A stretch of 24,842 nt of DNA from the NCBI GenBank assembly GCA_033296885.1, contig MU864101.1:1-24842 (forward strand), given 5' to 3'. The position numbers and the translations under genes were made by a program. The stretch comes from Triangularia verruculosa. Lineage: Eukaryota; Ascomycota; Sordariomycetes; Sordariales; Podosporaceae. The notes below the pieces were generated by a model. It worked only from the letters and a program-made list of their open reading frames with translations. It ran no database searches and was not told where the DNA came from. Of this stretch, positions 10,226 through 21,651 are shown in pieces (the first letter of the stretch is position 1; each line of letters opens with the position of its first letter).

Positions 10226-12360
10226 CCGTTATTTCCTAAATATTAACCCTATTTATTATTAATATAGGTTTTAAAAGTAAAATATAAAAAGTATATAATT
10301 ATAAACGTATCGTATTAAATAATTCTAGCTTATATACCGTCTTTAATATCTTCCTTTTAACCTTAAATAGGCTTACTTTTTTATAATCCAGCTTTTTATT
10401 AGGTCTTTTAATATATAAATTATATATAGAAAGGAATATTATATCCTTCCTTTTAAAGCGAGGTCCCTTAAGCTTTTTAGAATTATAATATTTTCGTATT
10501 TTTTTCTATATAAACTTTAGTTCTTCCTTAAACTTTCCGTAAAGTATATATAACTTACTTACCTTAACCGCTGCTTTAGGTACCTTTACCTTAGGTCTTT
10601 AGTATAGGTTTACCTTATATTTATAGTTTACGAAAAAGGGCGTAACTTTCGTCGTTTTTATTAGTAATATATTATATATTAACTATACTATAAGTAATAA
10701 TTCGACCTAATCGTTTTATTTAAAATTAATATAATTCTATAAATATTATTTTATAATCTAATTAAGCCGTTCTATTTAACCGTCTATTTAAAGGTAATAA
10801 GCCGAAAATACTTTACTCTTTACCCTTAACTTTATTATTAACGCTCTTTAAAACTTTAATATAAATTTAATATCGTAGTCCATAATAAATTCCTTTAATT
10901 ATATATATATTAATATAATATACCGGAGTACTATATTTATTAATTACTTTGCCGATTAAATCTCTTTATAAAGTAAGAAATATATCTACTTAGTAAACCT
11001 ATTAACTACCGTTAATATATTATCGTATTTAATACCGGTTACTATATCCTTAGATTCTAATAATTTAATAATAAAGTTTATCGTTATTAAATTTTATAAT
11101 TATTTGGTTATTAATAATAACTTTAGAAATCTATAAGGCTTATACCTTATAACTTTAGTTCTCTCGTATATATAGTATAATTAAATAGCTTCTTTAACGT
11201 TGTCCTTAATCTTCGGCTAATTAAAATACTGCTTAATCTTTCTTATAATCTTAATAATACCTATATATCCTCCGAACTTCGATCCGTAGATTTCTATTAT
11301 TAATACCGTCCTAATACCTAGCTCTATATAAGCCCGGTTTTTATATTATAATCGTTCTTAATTATCCTTCTAAATACCTTACGGTTTTAACTCTTTTTAT
11401 TAATATTACTTTATAATATCGTTGCCTAACTTTCTTTAATACTTACTAAAAGTAGTTTATTCCCGATATACTATATAATACTTTATCTACGGTTATAATA
11501 AATACTTAAAGGTACCTTTTAGCATTTCCTTAAGTAATAATAATAACTTCCCGGATATATCTTTATAATAGTCGGCTCGCCGGCTAAATATATCTACTTT
11601 AACGTTCTCCGAACCCTTCTTATAATTAATCTAAAAATTAAATTCCGAGAGAAACTCTAACTATCGGGTTTACCGTATATTAAGGACCTTTATAATAGTA
11701 AAATCCTATAGGTTTTTATAATCTATATAAACCTATATTTTATAGTTAATATTATTAAAGTATAACCTCTATTCTTCGAACGCTTTAATAATAGTAAGTA
11801 ATTCCTTATCGTAAATTAAATAGTTCTAATAAGCCCCTTCTAACTTCTTCGAAAAGAAGGCTATTAAGTGTAATTTTCCGTCGTCGTTTCGCTAGCTTAA
11901 TTATCCTCCGATCGTATAATCTAATATATTAACCTCGACTTTAAATAGTCGATTAAAGTCTAATAATTTAAACACCGGGTCCTTTAAAATAACTTTTTTT
12001 AACTCCTAAAAAGCCTACTTTTCTTCTTACCCTTACCGGAACTCTACGTCTTTCTTAATTAAGTAATTAAATAATCGCGTAATATTTACATACCCCCGGA
12101 TAAATATTCGATAGAAATTAATAAACCCTAAGAATTCCCTAATATACGTCCGTAACTATAATATAAGCTAATCTTTAATAACCGTAATTTTCCTAAGCTC
12201 TATACGAACTTTATTTAATAATATTAAATATCCTAAATATATTATTTTCTATATATAAAACTCGCTTTTTTCTTTATTTATTAAAAGTCCGGCTTTATAT
12301 AATACGTCGAGTATCTCTCGTATATAACGCTTATACTCCTTTAAAATACGTAAGTAAATA

Positions 12361-12400
12361 AAAACGTCGTCGAGATAATATACTATTATCTTATCGAAAT
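12361..12400 (-). other. RT catalytic YLDD motif
   Basis: The codons read FDKIIVYYLDDVFIYLRILK on minus. The two Asp residues of the polymerase site survive, while flanking residues show RIP-type changes. This is the clearest single marker of the element's class and strand. Confidence 0.93.
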
Positions 12401-14859
12401 ACTTCCGGATAATATAGTCGACGAGAGATTAAAACGTTATAGATATATTAATAAGCTTAAATAATATTATAAGATATTCGAAATAATTATAAAATATATA
12501 AAACGTTATCTTCTATTTATTTTCTTCTTTAATCTATATATAGGTATATCCGACCGGTATATTTAAATATATAAACTATCGCGCCTTAATTAATTAATTC
12601 TATAATTTAGCTATTAATAGTAATAGGTAATTATTTTTTACCGTTTTATTATTTAATTAACGGTAATCTATATATAATTATAAATTACCGTCCTTCTTTA
12701 ATACGAAGAATATAGGGTATTTTATTAATAATATAGATTTTTTAATATACCCTTTCTTTAAATTCTCGTTTAAATACTTCTATAATTTCTTACTTTATTT
12801 ATTATTAATATAATAAACTTTAAATAATTATAACTTAACTCTTTCTTTTAACTTAATTTTATAGTCTTACGGTCCCCGTTTTAAAAGTTCTTCTAAATAT
12901 TTAACCGTAAAAGCTAAGTATCCTTAATATTCTACCGGTACCGCCTTTTTCTCTCCTTTCTTTATATTATTATAATAAATATATTTATTAATCTCCGATA
13001 TCTCCACTAACGTCGTTAATCTTACTTCTTCGATCTTACCGTTTATATCGATAAAGTATATTATTACCTTTTATACTCTTTACGGTAATACTATAGAGGA
13101 TACTTTTCCTATATTCTACTCTATATATACGCTTAATCTTTTATCGTTAATTAAATACTTTTAAAGTTCTTTTAATTATAAATAATTATTATCCTTTTAA
13201 TCGATATCTAAATTATAGTCCTTGTATTATAATTATTTTAAGATTATATCTTTCTTTAACTTTATATTTATAATATCGAAAATCACTATTATTATCTTCC
13301 TTAATATTATAATATTTAATAATAATATTTCTTTAATTACTAATTATATAAGGAAGGGTCCTTTTATAATAACCTCTTCTTCTTTCTTTTTCTATAGAAC
13401 CCGGGCTTATTATATAAATCTTAGTAAAATTAAATCCGCTTCGGCTCCGTTATCTACGAATATTTACGTTTAAAAACCTTTTTAATACGCTACTACTTAT
13501 AACCTTTTATCTTTTATACCTCTTCTTTATATAATAACGACCTCGTTAATATATAATTTATAATCCTTTAAAGATTTATAGCCTCCGTAAAAGGCTGTAA
13601 TCCTTTTCCCGATTATTATTATACTTCTAAAGTACCCTCCTTTATTAAACTATTTAGCAATTCGAAATTAATTAATTATTATCGTTAAATTTCCTTTTAC
13701 TTCCCGTTTCTTATATCTTATCGAACTCTCCTCCGATTATATATCTTTCGTTCTTTAACCGTTATCCTAATCTCGGCTTCGGCTTAAGTATTATAATATT
13801 TTCTAACCTTTACCCGTAAATAGAACGTATAATCTAAGCTTTTATAATATATTAAACCGAACTTCTTTAATTCGATTATATTCTTTTCCTAATTTATTAT
13901 ATATTTTAAATAATCTTTATATTTTTAAGTATAACTTATATAACTTAAAGATCCCCTTCTTATTTAACTAAATCCTATAATTTCTATAAAAAGTAATCGT
14001 TTAATTTTTTATCCGGAGCCCCTTACCTTATAAATATCCTTAATATTAATATTAATTTTCCCGTTTAAATAACCTTTTTAATTAACTAATATCCGTTAAA
14101 AATCTTCGATTAATAATATTCTACATACCTATAAATAATATATTAAAACTATAATACCCTCTTATACTTTAAATATCTTAAATAAACTTATAATATATTT
14201 CCTTCGTAAAAGGTATACTACCTATATATTAAGATCTCTCTTAATATTAATATAAATCCTATATTAATTACTAATTATATTACCTAAAACTCTTCCTAAA
14301 TCTCTCCTTCTTTATTAAGCTATATAAAAGCCTTAATAAATTCTTCCTTTAAAATAATCTAATATTCGTTACTTTACTAAAATTATATAAGTAATTAACT
14401 ATTAACTATAGCCTATATTACTTTATCCTCGAAGTTATAATAATATTATTTAATTACTTCTTATTAATTTTAAAATTCTTCTATCTCTTCTTCGAACCTC
14501 TAAACTCGTTCTTCGGCCTATTTTAAAATTCCTCCTATATTTAAACTCGAAATAACGGTTATACTTACGATAAAAATCTATCCTAATCGCTATAGGGTTT
14601 CCTTAAAGGGTTCCGGAACTATATTTTCCTTTAGCTTCGAAGCTCCCTTAACCGATAATTCTTATCCTATAATACGGTCTTCCCCTTTAGAATCGACTAT
14701 TAATTCTCCTTCTTAAACTTCGTATTTAAAATCGCTATCGGTATAATCGTTTATTAAGTTCCGAAAATCCTCGTTAACGTACTTAATACTAAAGATCTTA
14801 ATAACCTACGGTATTTTAACGATTACCGCCGTTTCTTTTTCTTTCTAATTAAATTACTT

Positions 14860-15778
14860 AAGTACCTAATAATCCCTTTTAAAATAATCTATCTTTCCGT
14901 AATTAAAGCACTTAATATCGTTTTTCCCTTTAAACCGCTTCTATACTACGTCCACCTTTATAGGTCCTACGTAAATAATCCCTAAAAAGTAAATCCCGTA
15001 AAACCTTCTTTTCCTTTTATCGTTAAAGTGGTAGGGTCCTTATATACGCGTACCTTTAAGCTCTTTACGGCGCTAATATTATCGGTCGTCGATACGGACT
15101 GCTATTATAATATATTCGTCGATAATATCCGGTCGCTCTTATCGGTATAGCTTATTTTTAACTTTTTTTTTTAAGTCCGTTATAAAATAATTATATTAAT
15201 CCTTCGTCGTTAATTTCGCTGTAAAATATATTCGTTCTAAATACTATAGTATAATCGGTAATAAACCTAATTTACTTAAGATTAATTAATCGCTCTTAAA
15301 TACGTTTACCTTTATTATACTCTCTAAATACCTCTTTAATTTTCTCTTTAAAGCCCTTATATAATTTGAAATATTTTCTGGTAATTTCCTCCCTTTTATT
15401 ATATTTATTATCGAAATAATCTCTTAAGATCGGCTTGAATTAAGTAAGCGCTTTATCCTTAAGCCTAGACGTAATATATACGACCTTGGATTCCTTATCC
15501 GGGAAACGAGAAGGGTAATACCGAAAATATACCTTAAGTTAGATCAAAAATCCTCCTAGTTCTCCCTTTACACCTCTATAGTAATCGGGTACTTCGAGCT
15601 TAGTACGTCCCCCTTCCTTACGCAATGTAATAATTTCCTGGTGGAGTATAGCGTTCTTCTACGTAAGGGTATTATAGGAGAGGCGCGACTTATCTTCGAG
15701 CTCCTAGATACGGGCGAGGAATTAGTCGATAGTAAGTTAGGTCGAGGTTCCCCCCTAAATATTAATATTTCCGGCTAT
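14860..15778 (-). pseudogene. gag: gag of gypsy chromovirus (RIP-broken)
   Basis: The likely start codon is ATA at 15778 (ATG altered by RIP), giving IAGNINI. It is 57 bp inside the 5' LTR. The middle reads KVYFRYYPSRFPDKESKVVY and LKDKALT followed by a stop (expected Trp) and FKPILRDYF, a clear Retrotrans_gag capsid pattern. A CCHC zinc knuckle at 14913-14870 reads KCFNYGKIDYFKRDY, with Cys and His positions turned to Tyr. The knuckle is in a different register from the N-terminus, so there is a frameshift or an indel between them. An acidic linker continues to about 14450; the protease begins only at about 13460, an unusually long gap in which I recognise no domain. The 15450-15720 part is lightly mutated. 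Confidence 0.85.
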
Positions 15779-15835
15779 AGCGTTAATTTAGCGCTTTTAA
15801 CTTATCTGTAATAAAGTTAAAATAAGTATATAATA

Positions 15836-16249
15836 TATAACGAACCCCTATATAGAACCTTTAAAAGGGATATTTAATTAAAGGTTATTTTTAATAATTA
15901 ATTCGATATAATTAAATAATATATAATAAGATATTTTAATATAAATATAAGATACCGTAAATATAAGCTATAATTATATACTACGGAATTATTTATAAGC
16001 TATTTAATTCCTCTATATATATAGATTTATAGATTATTAGGATTACGTTCCCTAAAGGTGATCTAGATTACCTTTCTTTCCTCTGGCTTATTATGCTTAT
16101 CGTGATCCTGTCGCTCCGCTTACCGTGATCCTGTCGCTCTGCTTACCGGGATCACCGTGAGCCTTCCGCTCCACTCCCGATTGGTCCGTAATAATTGGCT
16201 AGGAGCGTCCCGCGCCCCGTACGTTAGTTCTTCATTAACGATTGTGACA
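15836..16249 (-). repeat. 5' LTR of the gypsy element (right copy)
   Basis: 414 bp. Its outer half (16070-16249) is nearly free of RIP and keeps GTGATCCTGTCGCTCCG, while the inner half is strongly mutated. Two tandem 23-bp units (16101-16123 and 16124-16146) match the left LTR. Differences between the LTRs are nearly all C/T or G/A, so they cannot date the insertion. No primer-binding site could be recognised at 15835 and leftward. Confidence 0.92.
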
Positions 16250-17305
16250 TATATGTCTTAGAAGAAAATAATTTCTGAAATAAAGTTCTTTTATAATGCT
16301 ATACCCTGCGTTAGCTTTCTGTAATACTAAATGGCTGTAAAGAGACTGCTTTTATAATGATCGTGAGATATTATATTTATCTACTTATGGGGACTTAGGT
16401 CCTTACGAGTAGGGGGGATATAGGGGTTGAGCGGGTAGAGTGGTTGATTTTAGTTATTTTATAGGCCTATATTTAACTAATAATATAAGCCCTATAATAT
16501 TATAACGATACGACCGATTTTATTTTTCTAATATCCTCTGATATTTTTTAATATCTTCTAATATCCTTTAATATCTTCCGATATTTAACGTTACTTCTTC
16601 CCGATTATATATAATTATTTATTTATAACTTAATTATAATATAATTTATACTTTAACTTTATAATCGATTTTATAAATTCCTTTATATCCGGTTTATATT
16701 GTTTTAATTATTAAGTATTTTTTATTATTTAATTTATACGTTTATTATAATTTAACTTTTTTAAAATATAAAAAATAAATATAAAGTTTATTCAAATAAA
16801 ATCAAATAATTTGTTTAAAATATTAATTATTATTTTCTATATAATATATCCTAGAAGAAAATAATTTCTTAAAAAAAAGTTCTTTTATAACGCTATATCC
16901 GGCGTTAGTTTTCTTTACAGCTCCGGTATTATCGGTTAAAGTTATATTATATAATATTATATATTTATTATATATCTATAGCTTTTAATCGTTAAACTTA
17001 ATAATATATATAATATAATAATATAACTTAAACTTTTTAAATACCTCCCTTATTATATTACTTATTATTACGCCGATAATTTCCTCGTTAACCGGTAAGT
17101 TACTTTATAGCGCTATAATTCCTATATTAGTAAAAATAAAAAGACCGTTTCTACTAAATATATTACTTTTCTACCTTTAATTTTTCTTTTTATTTTATAC
17201 TTTAATTAAAATACTTAATTTATATTAAAAACTTTACTAAAGTAAATTACTTTAATTAATACTTTTAATAGATATAATTAATATATTAAATATATATAGT
17301 TAATC

Positions 17306-17337
17306 CTACTCGTAGGGACTTAGGTCCTCGCGAGTAG
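17306..17337. repeat. Terminal 32-bp palindrome of X5
   Basis: CTACTCG at one side pairs with CGAGTAG at the other, around the core GGACTTAGGTCC, with only a few mismatches. The same palindrome is at the 5' end of X1, X2, X3, X4, X7 and X8 (for example 7526-7557 and 16381-16412). It could form a hairpin in RNA or a cruciform in DNA. Confidence 0.8.
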
Positions 17338-18245
17338 GGGGGATATAAGGGTCGAGCGGGTAGAGTAGTTGGTTTTAGCTACTTTATAAGCCTATATTTA
17401 ACTTATATTATAGGCTTTATAATATTATAATGACATAACCGATATTAATATTTATTATTATTTATTTCTCTAATATTGTCCGATATCCTCCGATATTATC
17501 CGATATCCTTTAATATCTTTTAATATACTCCGATATTATTATTTTTTCCCGGTTATATTCGACTATTTTTTATTACTTAATTATAATATACTTTATATTC
17601 GGGCTTCGTTATCGATTCGGTTTATTTCCTTATAATTCTTTTATATTATTATAATTTTCTGATATTTTTTAATATTTAGGTAATATATTTATTATAAGGA
17701 AATCTACTAAATAAGTAAAAAAGGATAGTAAAATTTATTTATATAAAATCGATTAGTATATTAAGTATTTTTTCGGTTATTTTCTTTATAATTATAGTTA
17801 TTTTAATATTATTAAAATCTTTAAAGTAATAAAGTTTAGTAATTAAAAAGTATTTAATAATATACTTCGGGATTTTAAGTTTCAGTAGTATACTTTTAAT
17901 ATTATATAATATTATTTAGTTTTTTAAAAATATTTTTATTAGTTTTTTAATAATAGTTAATTTAAAAGTTATTAGTTTTATAATAAATTAATTAAAAACA
18001 ATTATATAAATATTTTTTTTATATACGGGAGTCTTTTATTATAATTTAAATATACTTTATATAGCGCTTTATATTTTTTCGTAACTTTTTTATAGCGTTT
18101 ATATTAAAGTATATATAAATATATCGGAAATCCAAAGTTTAGGGTAATTTTTACGGACGCTATACTATATAGTATAGTAGGGTATACTATATTATTATTT
18201 GATAAAGCTTTTTAGGCTTCGGGCTTAGCTTTTACTATTTTTATA
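17306..18245 (+). mobile_element. Family X element copy X5, nested in D7
   Basis: TSD ATATAGTTAATC at 17294-17305 and 18246-18257, 12 bp and perfect. It is 940 bp, uninterrupted, and the innermost of the six layers. It has the least mutated 5' end: the 32-bp palindrome at 17306-17337, then GGGGGGATATAAGGGTCGAG and decamer units TCCGATATCC. The hairpin TATAGTATA/TATACTATA is at 18168-18191. Confidence 0.82.
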
Positions 18246-19755
18246 ATATAGTTAATCGATTTCTTAATAACTATAGTTAAATAATATATTTATTTCGCTT
18301 TTTATTATTCGAAAGTAAAAAAAAGCTAATATTCGCCGACTTTAAAATACTACTTATTTTTAAATTATTTAATAAACGAAAGAAAATAAAATCCTAAATT
18401 TAATAAATTGCTTAAATAAACCTCGACGGATTAAATTAGAGTTAATTTAAAATACTTTACCGTTTCGGTTAAGAATATATAGATCTTAAGTTAAATCTAA
18501 GTATATATATTTACGATAATAATATATAGAAAGAGGTTTATTATTAAAGGGAGAAAGTTATCGAAGAAATATAGCATATATAGTATTTAGCGGTAATTAT
18601 CGCTAGAAATATTTAATAAAAATAGCTAGCCTAGTATAATATTAATAGTTATAAAGAAACTACTTTTATAATAATCGTAAAATATTATATCTATATAATA
18701 CTTATTACTTTGTATATAAACTAACGAACTTAAAATTTTCTATATAATAACTACTACATTAATATCGTCGAAGTATTTTTAAAAAAAAAGATTAATATTA
18801 TAATATACCGTATTAAATATAATAGGAGGCGAGTTTTAAGTAATATATTTTTTTAATATTTTTAAGGACTTTTATTAGTATTTTAATAGCGGTTAACATA
18901 AGACTTATTAATTTTATAATTAATAAATTAGGAAGAATTTTATAAGTATTTTTTTTATATATAAGAGTCTTTTACTATAATGTAAATATACTTTATATAG
19001 TACTTTATATTTTTTGGTAGTTTTTTTATAGCGTTTATATTAAAGTATATATAAGTATATCGGAAGTCCGAATTTTATAGTAATTTTTAAATACTTTATA
19101 CTATATAGTATAGTAGGGTATACTATACTATAGTTTAATAATACTTTTTGGTATATATAAGTCTAGTTTTTACTTTTTTTTATATAATTATATTTATACG
19201 ATACTTATTACTTTCTATATAAACTAATTTTAAAAATAGTAAAAACTGGGCCCGAAGCCTAGAAAGTATTATTAAATAATAGTAGTATACCCTACTATAT
19301 TATATAGTATAATATATATAAAAATTACTATAAACTTCGGACTTCCGATATATTTACGTATACTTTAATATCAACGTTATAAAAGAGTTACGAAAAAATA
19401 CGAAGCGCTATATAAAATATATTTAAAGTATAGTAAAAGACTTTTACGTATAAAAAAATAAAAATAAAACTCTTCTTAATTTATTTACTATAAAACTAAT
19501 AACTTTTATATTAATTACTACTAAAATACCGACGAAAATATTTTAAAATACTAAATTATATTAAATAATATTAAAAACATATTACCGAAACTTAAAATCC
19601 CGAAATATATAATTAAATACTTTTTAATTATTAAACAGTATTATTTTAAGGATATTAACGATATTAAAGTAATTATAATTATAAAGAAAATAATAGAAAA
19701 GATATTAAATATATTAATCGACTTTAAATAGATAAACCTTACTATCCTTTTTTAT

Positions 19756-19990
19756 CGTAATATAATAAAAAAACAAAAACTAGGTCCAAATTAGAAAGCT
19801 TCCTTAAATTGCGGTAATAGTATGCCCTACTATACTAAAGTATACTCGGTATTAAAAACTTCCTTAAAGATTATAACTTCGGATATACTTATGTATATTT
19901 AAATACAACGACGATAGTAAATAATAAAGAATATATAATAAGCTACTATACGCTATATAGAGTATATTTAAACTATAATAAAAGATACGC

Positions 19991-20031
<41 letters not shown>

Positions 20032-20616
20032 TTCCCTAATTTATTATATATTAGAATTATTAATTTTAGTATAAATTATTATTAAATATATTACTAAAGT
20101 TTAAACTTAAAATCCTTAAATACTTATTCGAAAGTACGCCGAATTAATCTACTTTCCGGTATATTAATTATATTAAAATAACCTCTATAGTTAAAGAAAT
20201 ATTTAAAAATACCGAAGTTATAATACCTAATTTTATCCGAGTAAGCTTTACGTTTATATTTTATAGTTTAAAATAGACCTTATATTATTAATGTATTAAA
20301 CAAATACTTAAAAATATCGAGATAATTAAGAAGAAGGAGGTAATATTAAAGGAATAGAAAAAATTACTTTTAAAGTTCGAATATAAAGCTTATTATAATT
20401 AGTTTAAGGAAAAATAGTTGGATATAGTTAGAAAGGAGTAATAATAATAAAGGATTTATTAACAGTTAAATATATATAATAGTGATATATCGTCGTAACG
20501 TTAAATACCTATATTACTTATTAAATATAGGCTTATAAAGTAGCTAAAACCAACTACTCTACCCGCTCGACCCTTATATCCCCCCTACTCGCGAGGACCT
20601 AAGTCCCTACGAGCAG
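19756..20616 (-). mobile_element. Family X element copy X8, nested in X7
   Basis: The TSD ATCCTTTTTTAT at 19744-19755 against ATGCTTTTTTAT at 20617-20628 has one mismatch. It is 861 bp, runs from GTAATATAAT through AACTAGGTCC to the palindrome ending CCCTACGAGCAG. It contains a run of about 13 TA units at 20001-20026. Confidence 0.78.
20001..20026. repeat. (TA)n microsatellite in X8
   Basis: About 13 TA dinucleotides in a row, absent from other X copies. RIP products (TA from CA and TG) followed by slippage are a simple explanation. Confidence 0.85.
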
Positions 20617-21380
20617 ATGCTTTTTTATATATTTAATAAATTTAAGTATAGTAAATATATTAATTAAATATTTTAAAATATTATATTATTAAAGTAATAT
20701 AAAAGAACTATAAAAAAATAAATTTAATTATTAATAAAGCGTAAGTTTAAATTATACTATAATTAAATAATAGGGAAATAATCGAATATAGTTAAGAAGA
20801 AGTAATAATATCGGAGTATATTAGAGGATATCGGGTAATATTAGAGAGTATTAAAAGATATTAGAGGATATTCAAGGCTTAATTAATAAGTAAATATAAA
20901 GATCGGTTATATATTATTATAATAATAAATATCTACGTTATAAGTTAAATACGGGCTTATAAAGTAATTAAAACTAACTATTTTACTTACTCGACCCTTA
21001 TATCCCCCTTACTCGTAAGGACCTAAGTCCCTATAAGTAAATATAAATTAATTAAATATATTTTATATAATATATAATAGTTTTTAATAGCTTTTATATA
21101 GCGTTTATATTGAAGTATAGATAAATATATCGGAAGTCTGTAAGTTTATAGTAATTCTTTATATATAGTATTTTCTAGTATAATAAGGTATATTATATTA
21201 TAGTTTAATTAAACTTTCTAATACACTCGGGCTTAGTTTTTACTAGTATTATAATAATAATATCTTACGATTATTATAAAAGTAATTTCTTTATAATTAT
21301 TAATATCATATTAAATCAGTTATTTTTATTAAATATCTTTAATAATAACTTTTATTAAATATTATATATACTATATTTAT

Positions 21381-21651
21381 AGAGTATAATAGATTAGGAA
21401 GAGTTTTGTAAACATTTTCTTTATATGCGGGAGTCTTTTATTATAGCTTAAGTATACTTTTTATAACGTATAATAGCTTTTCGTAGCTTTCTTATAGCGT
21501 TCGTATTAAGGTATATGTAAGTATATCGGAAGTCCGAAAATTTATAGTAATTCTTCGTGTATAGTGCCTTTTAATATAGTAGGGTATACTATACTATAGT
21601 TTAATAAGGCTTTTTAGTGCTTCGGGCCTAGCTTTTACTAATACTATAATA
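21381..21651 (+). mobile_element. Family X element copy X10, truncated (3' end only)
   Basis: A 271-bp copy with only the 3' third, GAGTATAATAGATTAGG to ACTAATACTATAATA. It has its own TSD in D5, ATACTATATTTAT at 21368-21380 and ATATTATATTTAT at 21652-21664 (one C/T difference). Because the TSD directly borders the truncation point, the copy arrived short. Such 5'-truncated insertion is typical of target-primed reverse transcription. It keeps GGGCCTAGC and GTATATCGGAAGTCCG. Confidence 0.78.

Larger units (their letters stand above)
9985..13520 (-). pseudogene. pol: pol of gypsy chromovirus: PR-RT-RNaseH-IN-chromodomain (RIP-broken)
   Basis: A dead polyprotein for reverse transcription and integration. 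On minus I read, in order: protease VDNGAEADLI (13457-13428; DNG for the usual DSG/DTG); RT with YPIFFVLKKDGNL and the catalytic IVYYLDDVFIY (around 12361-12390); RNase H with NIR, LEFLSEFNF and INYKKGSENVK (about 11790-11570); integrase zinc region GSKFGGYIGIIK (11285) and YIYERTK; integrase core with the three acidic-site regions around 11085, 11010 and 10880; and a chromodomain EEYNIKEVLDLQLNKG followed by LNYPVIDN (10225-10062). Where sampled (PR, RT, IN, chromodomain) the codon register is the same. Stops are TAA/TAG at positions expected for Trp, Gln or Arg. Ends are approximate. Confidence 0.9.
8667..16249 (-). mobile_element. Ty3/gypsy chromovirus, complete but RIP-inactivated
   Basis: This 7583-bp LTR retrotransposon is bounded by TSD TATAT at 8662-8666 and 16250-16254. 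Its two 414-bp LTRs have TG..CA-type ends (the right copy ends GTGACA; the left copy is mutated to GTAATA). On minus the order is 5' LTR, gag with zinc knuckle, protease, RT, RNase H, integrase, chromodomain, an antisense gene, polypurine tract, 3' LTR. Protease, RT, integrase and chromodomain lie in one register over 3.4 kb, so damage to pol is essentially point mutation, not indels. Domain order and chromodomain place it among the chromoviruses. Confidence 0.93.
16846..18735 (-). mobile_element. Family D element copy D7, nested in X4, split by X5
   Basis: TSD TTTTCTATATAAT at 16833-16845 and 18736-18748, 13 bp and perfect. It starts ATATCCTAGAAG and ends GAACTTAAAA on plus. Without X5 it is 938 bp. 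The shared frame on minus reads SNLPVNEEIIGVIISNII after GLFIFTNIG, matching D1 and D4 at the protein level. Confidence 0.8.
16381..19186 (+). mobile_element. Family X element copy X4, split by D7
   Basis: The left part 16381-16845 begins with the palindrome and the decamer tract. The right part 18749-19186 carries the 3' motifs (GGAAGTCCGAATTTT, the TATAGTATAG hairpin, GTCTAGTTTTTAC). The TSD in D6 is ATTATATTTAT at 16370-16380 and 19187-19197 (11 bp, perfect). Joined, the copy is 903 bp. Taken alone the two halves look like unrelated fragments. Confidence 0.75.
19230..21040 (-). mobile_element. Family X element copy X7, split by X8
   Basis: TSD in D6 is ATATAAACTAATT at 19217-19229 against ATATAAATTAATT at 21041-21053, one C/T difference. 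The 3' end begins at 19230 on plus (AAAACTGGGCCCGAAG) and the palindromic 5' end is at about 21009-21040. Without X8 the copy is 938 bp. The decamer tract is at about 20815-20870. Confidence 0.8.
8664..21051 (-). mobile_element. Family D copy D6: short deletion derivative holding the central stack
   Basis: An 18-bp perfect direct repeat, TTAAATATATTTTATATA, lies at 8646-8663 and 21052-21069 inside X3 and marks this insertion. D6's own sequence is only about 160 bp: the D start at about 16255-16321, joined directly to the last roughly 85 bp (16322-16380 plus 19198-19229). About 780 bp of the middle is missing. The gypsy element inserted at its first bases, X4 after 16380 and X7 near its end. 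Unlike full-length copies it keeps many TG dinucleotides. Confidence 0.6.
7526..21256 (+). mobile_element. Family X element copy X3, split by C2 and the D6 stack
   Basis: The left part (7526-8663) starts at the palindromic end. The right part (about 21070-21256) carries the missing 3' end with TATATCGGAAGTC and CACTCGGGCTTAG. The TSD in D5 is ATAATATTTTAC at 7514-7525 against ATAATATCTTAC at 21257-21268, one C/T difference. Without the inserts the copy is about 850 bp, slightly short at the C2 site. The two halves are 12 kb apart but join in register. Confidence 0.7.

Noticed and set aside
13222..13473. Plus-strand open frame of 83 codons
   Set aside because: It is antisense to the protease region of pol, whose DNG active-site reading on minus is convincing. 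The plus frame is a by-product of AT-rich sequence.
17306..17337. Helitron 3' hairpin
   Set aside because: The palindrome resembles one, but X copies have 11-15 bp target duplications, which Helitrons do not make, and no CTRR end follows it.
18749..19176. A separate 5'-truncated X copy
   Set aside because: It rejoins 16381-16845 at the D7 TSD to give a 903-bp X copy with its own 11-bp TSD, so it is the 3' half of X4.
20001..20026. Replication origin at the (TA)n run
   Set aside because: A simple TA run inside one X copy in RIP-altered DNA needs no such function, and no other origin feature is seen.
21070..21256. A separate short X fragment
   Set aside because: It completes X3 in register and shares X3's TSD in D5.
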